This document shows positions 11,151 through 25,205 of a stretch of DNA of 64,000 nt, in pieces; position 1 is the first letter of the stretch; each line of letters begins with the position of its first letter. A program made the translations under genes and the position numbers. The notes under the pieces are model-generated. The model was not told where the DNA came from. It made no database searches and saw only the letters and a list, made by a program, of their open reading frames with translations. This DNA comes from Chaetoderma sp. LZ-2023a. Its lineage: Eukaryota > Mollusca > Caudofoveata > Chaetodermatida > Chaetodermatidae. Where the stretch lies: positions 132,454,300 to 132,518,299 of the forward strand of contig CM067374.1 in assembly GCA_034401795.1 (NCBI GenBank). Reading direction: 5' to 3'.

Positions 11151-11890
11151 GGGTTGAAGTACATGCCATTTCATTAACAGCTACAGATCTGTATCAGGCA
11201 CTAAGTCAAATCATCTTTAATCTTTTCATGCCAATGTCGGTCAAAACTGACCGCTGCAGTGTTCTTTTGACATGTCTATTTTGAGGACAATGGAAAACTA
11301 TTTTTGAAAATTTATCACTGGAATGACTGGCTCGATAACCAAACTAATAATTCCACTAGGAAGTTCTCAAAGATAGTCTGTTCTTAGTATGCAAATGGGC
11401 ATCCAATAAGGAAATGATTTTGAGATGCTTGACCAAATTTAGCAAGTACATGGTTGATATGGCAGGACGCAAGGGTTCATCTGCTGCCTCGATCTCGTTT
11501 CCCCATATGTACGATGAAATATTGGCCTCTTGGTAACACTTATCCTCATTCCTATGATGACCGCATTCATCAAGAGTGACAGTCTTCGTGGTGCCCTTCT
11601 CCTCTCATCTGTCAATAGCTTCGTCCCGCTGTCATTAACCAATTGTTTTGAATATGTACGAGACAAATAAATACTTTATATGACATATCTATATAGACAT
11701 ACAGAGGAATAGTGAGTCTGCCTGTCAGGAACGCCCATCATAACCTGCCTAAACTTAAGATGGCATTTAATGAATGGCAACATGGAATAGAGTATGCTAA
11801 TGGAGCGTGTATTTCGCAGAGTCGTCATTAATGTGTGCTTTGGAATGACTCCAAGACATTCAGTGACATGCTAGCTTCCTTGATCACGCC

Positions 11891-11962
11891 GGTTACTGGG
11901 CCGGTACTGGGCCACTATCTTGCCGTATAGGCCCGGTATTGGCTCAGTATCGGGCCAGTAAC
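11891..11962. repeat. Family E hairpin (copy 1)
   Basis: GTTACTGGGCCGGTACTGGG pairs with CAGTATCGGGCCAGTAAC across a short loop. Repeated at 19526-19599 and 26903-26977; a relative lies at 38629-38705. Confidence 0.7.
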
Positions 11963-12550
11963 TTGTGTTATCAAGCCACGTGTGACGAGAATGTGAAGGC
12001 CATTGCTACATCGCCCATGTATTGGTCCAATACCAGCTCAGAAATCTGCCTTATCGGGGTTCATGGTCAGTGAGTGCGAAGGCCAATGCCATGGACATAT
12101 GCCGCCATCCAGTCACGCACACACACCAACCCACCTCCACCCACATCCCACCCCACCCAAAACCCACATCACTTATTATTGCTCGAACTGAATAAGGAAA
12201 GATCCAAGAGCAGATCTATATACCATACTGTTGGCATTTGTGAATATTGCATATCTGCCCAGTGACGTGGAAACAAAGTCATATAAATCGAGCAAAACGT
12301 AAGGTACGATACTGATTGAACGCTTAACGACAGACCCATTGCTTATAACTAACTGACTCCACATGGACCAAGGTTAATTAAAATCCGTTCAGTGGAAGGA
12401 ATCTCCAGCAAGACTAAGTAACATGTCTGGTAATCTCTCGTGATAGGAGCGCATTTAATGGTAACTCATGTTGAGAAATTCTCCTATTATTTTGAACTCG
12501 GCACATATTTTAGATAGGGCACTACAGTCGAACCAATAGAAAAGGGATTG

Positions 12551-12793
12551 ACCTCTCCAGTTTATCCTTCCATCATATGACGTCATACTCAACTACTTGA
12601 CGTGTAGGATGACACCATTCTTATTACGTCATAAATGACTCGATTTTCAAAATATTCAACAGCTTACCTGTATAGTTTTCTGAAAATTGATAGTCAGGGA
12701 GTCCGGAGATCGATTGATGCCAACACGAGCGAGGTGTGGGCGGAGCTTAGCTAGAGATGGGCGGGGCATAGCTAAAACTGGAAAGGTCCATTG
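12551..12793 (+). mobile_element. Family A, internally deleted (copy 1)
   Basis: The left terminus ACCTCTCCAGTTTATCC is joined after GATTTTCAAAATATTCAAC to the right half. The first hairpin arm is missing. Ends CTAAAACTGGAAAGGTCC. Equivalents are at about 20104-20326 and 27481-27710. Confidence 0.75.
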
Positions 12794-13044
12794 CATCCGC
12801 GCATCAGTCTGTCTATCGGTTCGCATTCATCTGTCTGTCCATTCATCCCTCCGTGTGTCAATCTGGTCGTCCGTCGGGTCCCACAACCTTCGTAACGATC
12901 TGAAAGAAATATATGATGTAATGTGACAACACCACAACGAAATAACTGCTGGAATATACGCTCTCATTGAATACTGTTTCTATAAAATAATTGTTAAACA
13001 TTTCCCCTTCGTACCAAGTATCAGAAATGTTTTGTCTTTATCCC

Positions 13045-13415
13045 CTTTTGTGTCAACAGCGCCTCAAAGAGCTAAAAATACTACTTATATCAATTAAGCA
13101 TTTTAATGGTCAACACTTTTCAAGAAATTTTAAAATTAGAAGACTATTTCTTTTGTAAATTTTTAACCGGCTTGACCATTAAAGGGGTACTGGTAAAGAA
13201 AATTGAAGCTTTGGCGTCACCCAGTATCCATTTACAGGTCAGGAGAAGAGTATTTTTGAAAAGTTACCACTGGAATGACTGGCTCGGTTACCGAGCCAGT
13301 CATTCTAGTGGTTAATTTTCAAAAATACTCCTCTCTTGACCTGCTAATAGACATACCTCAAGACCACTGCAGAGTTGTGTTCGTCAGTTTGACCATTAAA
13401 ATGTTAATTTGACAC
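13045..13415 (+). mobile_element. Family D (copy 1)
   Basis: Has GTCAACAGCGCCTCAAAG, AAGACTATTTCTTTTGTAAA, and a hairpin at 13255-13330 whose centre is GGCTCGGTTACCGAGCC, then GACCATTAAAATGTTAA. Equivalents are at about 20610-20980 and 28000-28370. Confidence 0.75.
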
Positions 13416-13689
13416 AAGAGGTTATCTTAACGTAGCTACATCGCCGCTTTTCAGCTTTACTATCTATTAGGCTTAAATTGGGTAAACGTCGTCACTGATT
13501 CCCAATTACCGGCCAAAGTATTATAAAGAGTCTATGAACGGATTTGCTACGCCCACCGCGTGTCGACCGCCCACACGCTCACGATGGGTAGGCGCTAATT
13601 GGGCAATATATCTTTTTATCTTTCTACCATTCTGTTCTATAGCAAAGTCTCATAACTTTCTACAGCCGGTAACCAGTCTTATGTCAACT

Positions 13690-13903
13690 TAACCCTTCAA
13701 ACTTCAAACTTTGTAATTCAAAGCAAGTAAAATCAGTTATGTAGTGGTCTTGAGGCATGTTTATTTGCAGGCCAAGAGAAGAGTATTTTTGAATATTTAC
13801 CACTGGAATGACTGTCATTCCAGTCGTAAATTTTCAAAAAATACTCTTCTTTTGGCTTTAAAATGGACTCGCGCAAAAGACAAAAATACGCGCGCGCGCA
13901 CGC

Positions 13904-13939
<36 letters not shown>

Positions 13940-13960
13940 GCACGCGCACACACACACACA
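13690..13960. repeat. Family D hairpin without flanks, then (CGCA)n tract (copy 1)
   Basis: 13775-13855 is a short D-type hairpin with CCACTGGAATGACTGTCATT at its centre. 13890-13957 is CGCG/CGCACGCA repeat ending in CACACA. Copies 2 and 3 have shorter tracts (21453-21483, 28844-28874). Confidence 0.8.
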
Positions 13961-14149
13961 CCGATTAGTCAGTCACACGCATACTAGATATATTCTTTGT
14001 TTATCAAGACGACGGGGTATAATTACGTTTGATCAAAGGAAAGTTCACCAGATCATTAAAAAAAAGTAATGCCACACCCAGTGTCCGCTATAGACAGGTT
14101 TTAAAACTGTATTATTAGTGCCAGGTCAAAAAATGCCTTTAGCCACCCT

Positions 14150-14605
14150 TGCTTCAACAGCGCCTCAAAGCGCCGAATATACCACTTATGTAGGCCTAAT
14201 AATTAACCATTTAACGGTCAAGATTTGCAAAAGAGAAGAAACTGTTGCTCATTGAATGCAATCCATTCGCAGGGCAGGAGAAGACAATTTAAAAAAGTTT
14301 TCTGATGGAATTTACAAAAAAAAGTATTTTAGTTGTCCCGTAAATGAAGGCTGTTTGAACATTATACGGTCAAGTAAATTCAAATTTGTGCATAATCAGT
14401 ATCCATTTGCAGGCCAAGAGGAGACTATTTTTGAAAATTTGCCACTGGTATGACTGGCTCGGTTACCGAGCCAGTCATTCCAGTGGCAAATTTTCAAAAA
14501 ATAGTCTTCTCCTGCCCTGCAAATGGACATTCCTCAACACCACTGAAGAGACTGATTTGGACAGTTTTACCATTAAATGGTTAAATTGACACAAGATGAG
14601 TAAAA
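14150..14605 (+). mobile_element. Family D, long form (copy 1)
   Basis: Starts CAACAGCGCCTCAAAGCG. A near-perfect hairpin at 14418-14512 has GGCTCGGTTACCGAGCC at its centre. Ends ACCATTAAATGGTTAAATTG. Equivalents are at about 21665-22125 and 29055-29515. Confidence 0.8.
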
Positions 14606-14815
14606 AAAAACCCAATGCGAAAACTCATATACAATTTAATGAATATTACGATGAATATTTTGAAATTAATTTTACTGAGACCGGGTGCTAGTAAATTATT
14701 TTCAAAATATTTAACAAGTGACCTTGAATTTGAGGTCATGGGTATTCATCGATCAAACCTGTATCTCAATTTCAGGGCAAACAAACAGGGAATCTGTTGA
14801 ATACTTTGAAATTAA
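14606..14815 (+). mobile_element. Diverged A-like hairpin unit (copy 1)
   Basis: TATTTTGAAATTAATTTTAC and TAAATTATTTTCAAAATATT form degenerate arms around a short loop. Also present at about 22130-22335 and 29525-29725. Confidence 0.45.
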
Positions 14816-14898
14816 TATGACTTGTATAATGTTGTAATATAATTAAATGCCTCACGGTGTAACCCTATCAGAATGGTATATGGGGGATTTACATAATA

Positions 14899-15395
14899 TA
14901 CTGAGCCAAAAAGGTTTAGCAACAGTGAAGTTTGGTTTGTTGTATTAAAACTATGCGTCCATTTATAACCAGATTTGCAGGCATGTTTCGTCAATGTAAT
15001 GTCTCGCTGATCATGAAGAAATGCAAATCATTTCTTGCATTTCTCGGCTGCACGCTTACTGCGTGTGAAAATGCGATTTTCATGCACTGGCCCACATTGG
15101 CGGGTAGCGAAGGCAAAAATTCACCATATTGCAAAAGCAGATAACGAACGTTAACAGAAAACGCTTAAAAGTTTACCCTATCGAACATGGGCCGCCGCCC
15201 AGGGCTACCCGAAAATCAGCGCCATGAAGCAATGGGAAGACTCGCTGCTGGGCAGAGCGTTCGCGATGTTGCTCGACATTTTAATGTTCACGCCTCAACC
15301 ATTTCCCGTCTCCGCCAACGTGAGCAGGAAACTGGGCATGTTAATGAACGACCACGATTTGGCAGACCGAGAGCAACAACACCACGAGAAGACCG
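14899..15395 (+). pseudogene. Tc1 element 5' fragment (copy 1), fused to next repeat unit
   Basis: Begins with the Tc1 terminal sequence TACTGAGCCAAAAAGG preceded by TA. The transposase start is at 15187 (MGRRPGLPEN). About 70 codons follow with the helix-turn-helix region (QSVRDVARHFNVHASTISRL) and the GRPR motif (GRPRATTPRED). After that the sequence switches to the GA block of copy 2. The frame stays open to 15468, so a 93-residue chimera could be encoded, with a Gly/Arg-rich tail not found in Tc1 proteins. Expression is unknown. Confidence 0.9.
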
Positions 15396-17644
15396 AGAGA
15401 CAGAGAGAGGATGGGAGGGAGGGGGGTGGGGGAGAGTGAGGGGGGGGGGGAGACAGATGGACGGATAGATGGGCGGGTGGGCGGGCTGGCAGGCGGGCGG
15501 ATGGACCGACTCCTAGATGGATGGACGGACGGATGGATGGACGCCTAGACGGACGACAAGACAAAGACAGATGGACAGACATACAGATGGATCGACCAAC
15601 TAAAAGAACGACCGACCGACTACTCTGTAAGCTTTATGACTATATGTTTCCGGAATACTTATCTAGGTGTAAATAAATTGAATTACATTGAATTGAATGG
15701 AAATGACATTTATATTATTTCTCATATGAAAGCAATATTTGTTGACTGTGCTAATTAAGTTTCCATAGATTTAGTGAACTGTAGGGATCTGCAGATGTTC
15801 GCCCATCTCTTCGTTCATGTTCAGTCTTGCATTGGTGGACGGTCATGGACCATGCCCATAGCTACAGACCAATAAAACGAGCGCATTCACACGTCATTTT
15901 AACAAAGTTAGACATTTCTCAGTACATATCATATAAGTAATTGATGAAACCAATCTATCGAATAATCATATGATGACGTCATGTCGGCTGACGTCATAAT
16001 TAATTACGTTATGAATGACCTAATTAAATCCGGTAAAGATGCATAATTAAATCCGTGAAGTTGTACGAATTGTATATCATTACTATCTAATAAAATGTTG
16101 TTGAATAGTTTGAAACTAATTTGACTGGTCGCTGTTTCTGCCTACAGCACTCAATAGGGCCGGTCAGATTAGTTTCAAAATACTCAAAAGCTTACCCGTA
16201 GAGATTTCTTGAAATTGAGATTCAGGGAGTACGTGCAGGGATCAATCGATCCCAACATGGCCAAAGCGTAGGCGGAGCTTAGCTGGAGATGGGCTGGGCA
16301 TAGATAAAACAGGATTTCACCATTGTGTTGCATTATGGAATTTTGATTAATGAAGTTGAAGTTGACACACGGTGAGACTCACCCACTCCACGACCGGTGA
16401 GCAGTTTTTGTGCCCATTATATATAGGCAGGATTCGAACCCACGGCCTTTGGTTTACGAATCATGTAGGCCTGTGCATAATCACCACTCGCTGGGCTGTT
16501 ACCTAATGAAAGAATACATTTTAGCTATGCTCCGCCCATCTCTATCTAAGCTCCACCCACTCTTTGCCCTTGTTAAGATCACTCGATCCCCGCACTCTCT
16601 GAAACGCAATTTCTAAAAAACTATACAGGTAAGCTGTTGAATATTTTGAAACTAATTTGACCGGGTGCTGTTGCTGCCTTGCTGCCTATGGCAGCAAAAG
16701 CGCCCAGTCAAGTTAGTTTAAAAATATTCCCACAGAATCTTTATTAAATTTAGCAAGGCATAATGGATTATGACGTCAGCCTACACGTGACGTATTTATT
16801 ATGGCGTCATATGATTGACTGAGATACTGTATTCATGAATTACATTCTATCAGCCACATACACACCACGCGACATTTTCCCGTGGCCATGTGGTAAAGAG
16901 ATCGACTCGTCAAGCAAATGCCGAGGGTTCGAATCCCGACTGTGCACAATGAGCACCAAAGTACGAAACCGTTCATTGGTAGATCGTGGAGGCGTGGGTT
17001 GGGGCGGGGAGGGGGTGATAATCTCACGGCGTGTGCATAATTCATATATTGCTCAGCTGTATCTTTGTATATGTTACATTTCTGCTCTTTTGAACACTGA
17101 ACAAGTACACAAGCACCATCAAGAAAGTGAATCATAGTCATGCTTCTTTGGTGCAGGAACTCGCCTTTCATAAGACCCCTTGCTAAGTATACCATTTCAG
17201 GTTTTCTCAAGTTGCTGTCTTGAAACAGAGAAGTTGGCATTGCTGTGAAATCGCATCAGTAGTTTTTTTTTTAGATACAGCTGCGAACACAGAGACGCAC
17301 GCACGCACGCACGCACGTGCGGGCGCATGCACGCACCACAGGAACGTACACACACGCGCGCACGCGCAAGAATTCAATAACCCTTCTTACCCTTACGGGG
17401 TTACGGTAACAAGGACAATTTGGCCAACTAAAAAGAAGCAAGCATCTTGTTCATGGCGCCAAACCTGAGCAGACGGTTGTCGTATAAGGGAGGCCACACC
17501 GGTTGGTCTTGATCAGATCGCCAATCATGCGATTATTGCCCTTGGTCCTCATTTGCAATGCACCGTAGAATAATGGGCGCGGGATGACAACCAAAGACAT
17601 TTGGGTGTCAATTTTTTTGATTCCGTTCAAACCATGCAAAGTAT

Positions 17645-17828
<184 letters not shown>

Positions 17829-18231
17829 AATTCATCAAAGTCGCGCACTTTCCTGACGCTCTTTTCCATCACCGTGACGGCACCACGCCATTTTGATTGT
17901 GACGCCCCCACCAAATGGTCAGATTATTCACCCAGACTTTTATTTACTCTATTTTATTTTATTTTTATTTTTACTTGCGGTGCCCTATGGAGCTTCTGCA
18001 ACAGACTTTATTTAAAGGCGGCTGATCACTGGTTTGTGGTCAGAGTTGAGGTCTGGGCCGCCATTATATGTTCTTGAAATCTATTTGACAGAGAATTTTC
18101 ATTATAAAAATATTTCTTACCCAACAATCGTTAACGTCTAAAATACCATAATGGTGAATGAGTTCAAGGAATCTAATGACGTCACGATAGATGTCTTTGG
18201 CGTCACATCCACCAAAATGTCCCTTCACTAA

Positions 18232-18447
18232 AGATCAGTATTAAATTAAAACGAACTGTTGAATATCTTGAACATAATTGGATTGGACGGCATTGCTGCC
18301 TAAGGCAGCAATGTCGTCCAATAAAATTATGTTTAAAATATTCAACTTACAATTTCTTACATCGTGTTCAAAATCGTACTAACAAACATGTTTCTGTTTT
18401 TGTTTTGGAAACATTTTAAGTCATTTCTGAACAGTATTGGATGTACT
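18232..18447 (+). mobile_element. Family B palindromic MITE (copy 2)
   Basis: Arms TTGAACATAATTGGATTGG and TTGCTGCCTAAGGCAGCAAT at the centre, with flanks GATCAGTATTAAATTAA and AAGTCATTTCTGAACAGTA. A copy with the same arms is at about 25610-25827. A C-rich stretch (CCCCAACCCCCACC) follows at 18465-18540. Confidence 0.75.
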
Positions 18448-18610
18448 ACTATTCGACTATATACCGCCCCATCCCCCAACCCCACCCCAACCCCCACCAT
18501 CAACTCCTAACCCCCACCCCACCCAACCATCCCGCCCCGGATAGACGTCATTATCTCCAACTGAGCCCAAATAACCAAATAAGTCATCACAAACTGGTCC
18601 CAACCGAGAG

Positions 18611-18812
18611 ATCCTAATCCATCACTCAAGTATATAGCATCATAATAAATTACGTCAAATGTAGCCTGACGTCACAATCAAAGTACGTCATGAATGACGT
18701 CTCTATCTCCATCGTGAACATTTAAAAGTTCGTCAAGTGTACGAATTGTATGTCTTTGTTGGGCTTGCTATTTAATAAACATTCTGTTGAAAATTTTGAG
18801 ACCAATTTGACT
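18611..18812 (+). mobile_element. Family A left half fused to family D (copy 2)
   Basis: Left half with CCTGACGTCACAATC and CGTCATGAATGACGTC, up to GAGACCAATTTGACT, then abruptly TTGTAAATTTACCACTG of family D. The same fusion is at about 25990-26191, so it predates the copy 2/3 duplication. Copy 1 lacks it. Confidence 0.75.
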
Positions 18813-21800
18813 TTGTAAATTTACCACTGAATTTTTTTCCCGCCAACTTGACCATTAAAGAGACAACGTTAAAGAAAGTTTTAAAACTAAGGTTTTTGGT
18901 TATCCAGTGCCCATTTGAAGGCCAAGAGAAGAGTATTTTTGAAAATGTACAACTAGAATGACTGGCTCGGTAACCAAGCCAATCATTCCACTGGGAAGTT
19001 CTCAAAGATAGTCTTTTCTTGGTATGCAAATGGGCATCCAATAAGGAAATGATTTTGAGATTCTTGACCAAATTTAGCAAGTACATGGTTGATATGGCAG
19101 GACGCAAGGGCTCATCTGCTGCCTCGATCTCGTTTCCCCATATGTACGATGAAATATTGGCCTCTTGGTAACACTTATCCTCATTTCTATGACGACCGCA
19201 TTCATCAAGAGTGACAGTCTTCGTGGTGCCCTTCTCCTCTCATCTGTCAATAGCTTCGTCCCGCTGTCATTAACCAATTGTTTTGAATATGTACGAGACA
19301 AATAAATACTTTATATGACATATCTATATAGACATACAGAGGAATAGTGAGTCTGCCTGTCAGGAACGCCCATCATAACCTGCCTAAGATTGACATGGCA
19401 TTTAATGAATGGCAACATGGAATAGAGGACGCTAATGGAGCGTGTATTTCGCAGAGTCATCATGAATGTGTGCTTTGGAATGACTCCAAGACATTCAGTG
19501 ACATGCTAGCTTCCTTGACCACGCAGGTTACTGGGCCGGTACTGGGCCACTATCTTGCCGTATAGGCCCGGTATTGGCTCAGTATCGGGCCAGTAACTTG
19601 CGTTATCAAGCCTCGTGTGACGAGAATGTGAAGGTCATTGCTACATCGCCCCGGTATTGGTCCAATACCAGCTCAGGAATCTGCCTTATCGGGGTTCATG
19701 GTCAGTGAGTGCGAAGGCCAATGCCATGTACATGCCGCCATTCAGTCACGCACACACCCCACCCCACCTCCACTCACATCCCACCCCACCCAAAACCCAC
19801 ATCACTTATTATTGCTCGAACTGAATAAGGGAAGATCCAAGAGCAGATCTATACACCATACTGTTGGCATTTGTGAATATTGCATATCTGCCCAGTGACG
19901 CGGAAACAAAGTCATATAAATCGAGCAAAACGTAAGGTACGATACTGATTGAACGCTTAACGACAGACCCATTACATGTCTGGTAATCTTTCGTGATAGG
20001 AGCGCATTTAATGGTAACTCATGTTGAGAAATTCTCCTATTATTTTGAACTCGGCACATATTTTAGATAGGGCACTACAGTCGAACCAATAGAAAAGGGA
20101 TTGACCTCTCCAGTTTATCCTTCCACCATATGACGTAATACTCAACTACTTGACGTGTAGGATGACACCATTCTTATTACGTCATAAATAAATATTCAAC
20201 AGCTTACCTGTTTAGTAAATTGATAGTCAGGAAGTCCGAGGATCGATTGATGCCAACACGAGCGAGGTGTGTGCGGAGCTTAGCTAGAGATGGGCGGGGC
20301 ATAGCTAAAACTGGAAAGGTCCATTGCATCCGCGCATCAGTCTGTCTATCATTCATCTGTCTGTCCATTCGTCCCTCCGTTTGTCAGTCTGGTCGTCCGT
20401 CCGGATTCCACAACTTTCGTAACGATCTGAAAATAACTGAAAAGTCAGGAATTTTCGACAGATATGTAGGCATATAATGATGTAATGTGACAACACCACA
20501 ACGAAATAACTGCTGGAATATACGCTCTCGTTGAATACCGTTTCTATAAAACAATTGTTAAACATTTCCCCTTCGTACCAAGTATCAGAAATGTATTGTC
20601 TGTATCCCCTTTTGCGTCAACAGCGCCTCAAATCGCTAAAACTACTCATATCAATTAAGCATTTTAATGGTCAACACTTTTCAAGAAATTTTAAAATTAG
20701 AAGACTATTTCTTTTGTAAATTCTTTACCGGCTTGACCATTAAAGGGGTACTGGTAAAGAAAATTGAAGCTTTGGCGTCACCCAGTATCCATTTACAGGT
20801 CAGGAGAAGAGTATTTTTTAAAAGTTACCACTGGAATGACTGGCTCGGTTACCGAGCCAGTCATTCTAGTGGTTAATTTTCAAAAATACTCCTCTGTTGA
20901 CCTGCTAATAGACATACCTCAAGACCACTGCAGAGTTGTGTTCGTCAGTTTGACCATTAAAATGTTAATTTGACACAAGAGGTTATCTTAACTTAGCTAC
21001 ATCGCCGCTTTTCAGCGTTACTATCTATTAGGCTTAAATTGGGTAAACGTCGCCACTGATTCCCAATTACCGGGCAAAGTATTACAAAGAGTCTATGAAC
21101 GGATTTGCTACGCCCACCGCGTGTCGACCGCCCACACGCGCGCGATGGGTAGGCGCTAATTGGGCAATATATCTTTTTATCTTTCTACCATTCTGTTCTA
21201 TAGCAAAGTCTCATAACTTTCTACAGCCGGTAACCCCTCCGTCTTATGTCAACTTAACCCTTCAAACTTCAAACTTTGTAATTCAAAACAAGTAAAATCA
21301 GCGATGTAGTGGTCTTGAGGCATGTTTATTTGCAGGCCAAGAGAAGAGTATTTTTGATTATTTACCACTGGAATGACTGTCATTCCAGTCGTAAATTTTC
21401 AAAAAATACTCTTCTTTTGGCTTTAAAATGGACTCTCGCAAAAGACAAAAATACGCGCGCGCACGCACGCACGCACGCACACACCGATTAGTCAGTCACA
21501 CGCATACTAGATATATTCGTTGTTTATCAAGACGACGGGGTGTAATTACGTTTGATCAAAGGAAAGTTCACCAGATCATTAAAAAAAAGTAATGCCACAC
21601 CCAGTGTCCGCTATAGACAGGTTTTAAAACTGTATTATTAGTGCCAGGTCAAAAATGCCTTTAGCCACCCTTGCTTCAACAGCGCCTCAAAGCGCAGAAT
21701 ATACCACTTATGTAGGCCTAATAATTAACCATTTAACGGTCAAGATTTGTAAAAGAGAAGAAACTGTTGCTCATTGAATGCAATCCATTTGCAGGGCAGG

Positions 21801-22419
21801 AGAAGACAATTTTAAAAAGTTTTCTGATGGAATTTACAAAAAAAAAAGTATTTTAGTTGTCCCGTAAATGAAGGCTGTTTGAACATTATATGGTCAAGTA
21901 AATTCAGATTTGTGCATAATCAGTATCCATTTGCAGGCCAAGGGGAGACTATTTTTGAAAATTTGCCACTGGAATGACTGGCTCGGTTACCGAGCCAGTC
22001 ATTCCAGTGGCAAATTTTCAAAAAATAGTCTTCTCTTGGCCTGCAAATGGACATTCCTCAATACCACTGAAGAGACTGATTTGGACAGTTTTACCATTAA
22101 ATGGTTAAATTGACACAAGATGAGTCAAAAACCCAATGCGAAAACTCATATACAATTTAATGAATATTACGATGAATATTTTGAAATTAATTTTACTGAG
22201 ACCGGGTGCTACTAAATTATTTTCAGAATATTTAACAAGTGACCTTGAATTTGAGGTCATGGGTATTCATCGATCAAACCTGTATCTCAATTTCAGGGCA
22301 AACAAACAGGGAATCTGTTGAATACTTTCAAATTAATATGACTTGTATAATGTTGTAATATAATTAAATGCCTCCTGGTGTAACCCTATCAGAATGGTAT
22401 ATGGGGGATTTACATAATA

Positions 22420-22920
22420 TACTGAGCCAAAAAAGTTTAGCAACAGTGAAGTTTGGTTTGTTGTATTAAAACTATGCGTCCATTTATAACCAAATTTGCA
22501 GGCCTGTTTCGTTAATGTAATGTCTCGCTGATCATAAAGAAATGCAAATCATTTCTTGCATTTCTCGGCCGCACGCTTACTGCGTGTGAAAATGGGTTTT
22601 TCATGCACTGGCCCACATTGGCGGGTAGCGAAGGCAAAAATTCACCATATTGCAAAAGCAGATAACGAACGTTAACAGAAAACGCTTAAAAGTTTACCCT
22701 ACCAAACATGGGCCGTCGCCCAGGACTACCCGAAAATAAGCGCCATGAAGGAAGCAATGGGAAGACTCGCTGCTGGGCAGAGCGTTCGCGATGTTGCTCG
22801 ACATTTTAATGTTCACGCCTCAACCATTTCCCGTCTCCGCCAACGTGAGCAGGAAACTGGGCATGTTAATGAACGACCACGATCTGGCAGACCGAGAGCA
22901 ACAACACCACGAGAAGACCG
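22420..22920 (+). pseudogene. Tc1 element 5' fragment (copy 2)
   Basis: Same boundaries as the fragment in copy 1. The transposase start is at 22709. A 4-bp duplication (GAAG) after CGCCATGAAG shifts the frame after about 14 codons, so the helix-turn-helix region is only open from an internal ATG at 22745. It joins the GA block of copy 3 at 22920. Confidence 0.9.
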
Positions 22921-25163
22921 AGAGACAGAGAGGGGATGGGAGGGATGGGGGGGGGAGAGAGTGAGGGGTGGGGGGGGGGGGGGGAGACAGATGGACGGAT
23001 AGATGGGCGGGTGGGCGGGCTGGCAGGCGGGCGGATGGACAGACTCTTATATGGATGGACGGACGGATGGATGGACGCCTAGACGGACGACAAGACAGAT
23101 GGACAGACATACAGATGGATCGACCAACTAAAAGAACGACCGACCGACTACTCTGTAAGCTTTATGACTATATGTTTCCGGAATACTTATCTAGGTGTAA
23201 ATAAATTGAATTACATTGAATTGAATGGAAATGACATTTATATTATTTCTCATATGAAAGCAATATTTGTTGACTGTGCTAATTAAGTTTCCATAGATTT
23301 AGTGAACTGTAGGGATCTGCAGATGTTCGCCCATCTCTTCGTTCATGTTCAGTCTTGCATTGGTGGACGGTCATGGACCATGCCCATAGCTACAGACCAA
23401 TAAAACGAGCGCATTCACACGTCATTTTAACAAAGTTAGACATTTCTCAGTACATATCATATAAGTAATTGATGAAACCAATCTATCGAATAATCATATG
23501 ATGACGTCATGTCGGCTGACGTCATAATTAATTACATTATGAATGACCTAATTAAATCCGGTAAAGATGCATAATTAAATCCGTGAAGTTGTACGAATTG
23601 TATATCATTACTATCTACTAAAATGTTGTTGAATAGTTTGAAACTAATTTGACTGGTCGCTGTTTCTGCCTACAGCACTCAATAGGGCCGGTCAGATTAG
23701 TTTCAAAATACTCAAAAGCTTACCCGTAGAGATTTCTTGAAATTGATATTCAGGGAGTACGTGCAGGGATCAATCGATCCCAACATGGCCAAAGCGTAGG
23801 CGGAGCTTAGCTGGAGATGGGCTGGGCATAGATAAAACAGGATTTCACCATTGTGTTGCATTATGGAATTTTGATTAATGAAGTTGAAGTTGACACACGG
23901 TGAGACTCACCCACTCCACGACCGGTGAGCAGTTTTTGTGCCCATTATATATAGGCAGGATTCGAACCCACGGCCTTTGGTTTACGAATCATGTAGGCCT
24001 GTGCATATTCACCACTCGCTGGGCTGTTACCTAATGAAAGAATACATTTTAGCTATGCTCCGCCCATCTCTATCTAAGCCCCACCCACTCTTTGCCCTTG
24101 TTAAGATCACTCGATCCCCGCACTCTAGAAACGCAATTTCTAAAAAACTATACAGGTAAGCTGTTGAATATTTCGAAACTAATTTGACCGGGTGCTGTTG
24201 CTGCCTTGCTGCCTATGGCAGCAAAAGCGCCCAGTCAAGTTAGTTTAAAAATATTCCCACAGAATCTTTATTAAATTTAGCAAGGCATAATGGATTATGA
24301 CGTCAGCCTACACGTGACGTATTTATTATGGCGTCATATGATTGACTGAGATACTGTATTCATGAATTACATTCTATCAGCCACATACACACCACGCGAC
24401 ATTTTCCCGTGGCCATGTGGTAAAGAGATCGACTCGTCAAGCAAATGCCGAGGGTTCGAATCCCGACTGTGCACAATGAGCACCCAAGTACGAAACCGTT
24501 CATTGGTAGATCGTGGAGGCGTGGGTTGGGGCGGGGAGGGGGTGATAATCTCACGGCGTGTGCATAATTCATATATTGCTCAGCTGTATCTTTGTATATG
24601 TTGAATTTCTGCTCTTTTGAACACTGAACAAGTACACAAGCACCATCAAGAAAGTGAATCATAGTCATGCTTCTTTGGTGCAGGAACTCGCCTTTCATAA
24701 GACCCCTTGCTAAGTATACCATTTCAGGTTTTCTCAAGTTGCTGTCTTGAAACAGAGAAGTTGGCATTGCTGTGAAATCGCATCAGTAGTTGTTTTTTTT
24801 AGATACAGCTGCGAACACAGAGACGCATGCACGCACGTGCGCGCGCATGCACGCACCGCAGGAACGTACACACACGCGCGCACGCGCAAGAATTCAATAA
24901 CCCTTCTTACCCTTACGGGGTTACGGTAACAAGGACAATTTGGCTAACTAAAAAGAAGCAAGCATCTTGTTCATGGCGCCAAACCTGAGCAGACGGTTGT
25001 CGTATAAGGGAGGCCACACCGGTTGGTCTTGATCAGATCGCCAATCATGCGATTATTGCCCTTGGTCCTCATTTGCAATGCACCGTAGAATAATGGGCGC
25101 GGGATGACAACCAAAGACATTTGGGTGTCAATTTTTTGATTCCGTTCAAACCATGCAAAGTAT

Positions 25164-25205
<42 letters not shown>

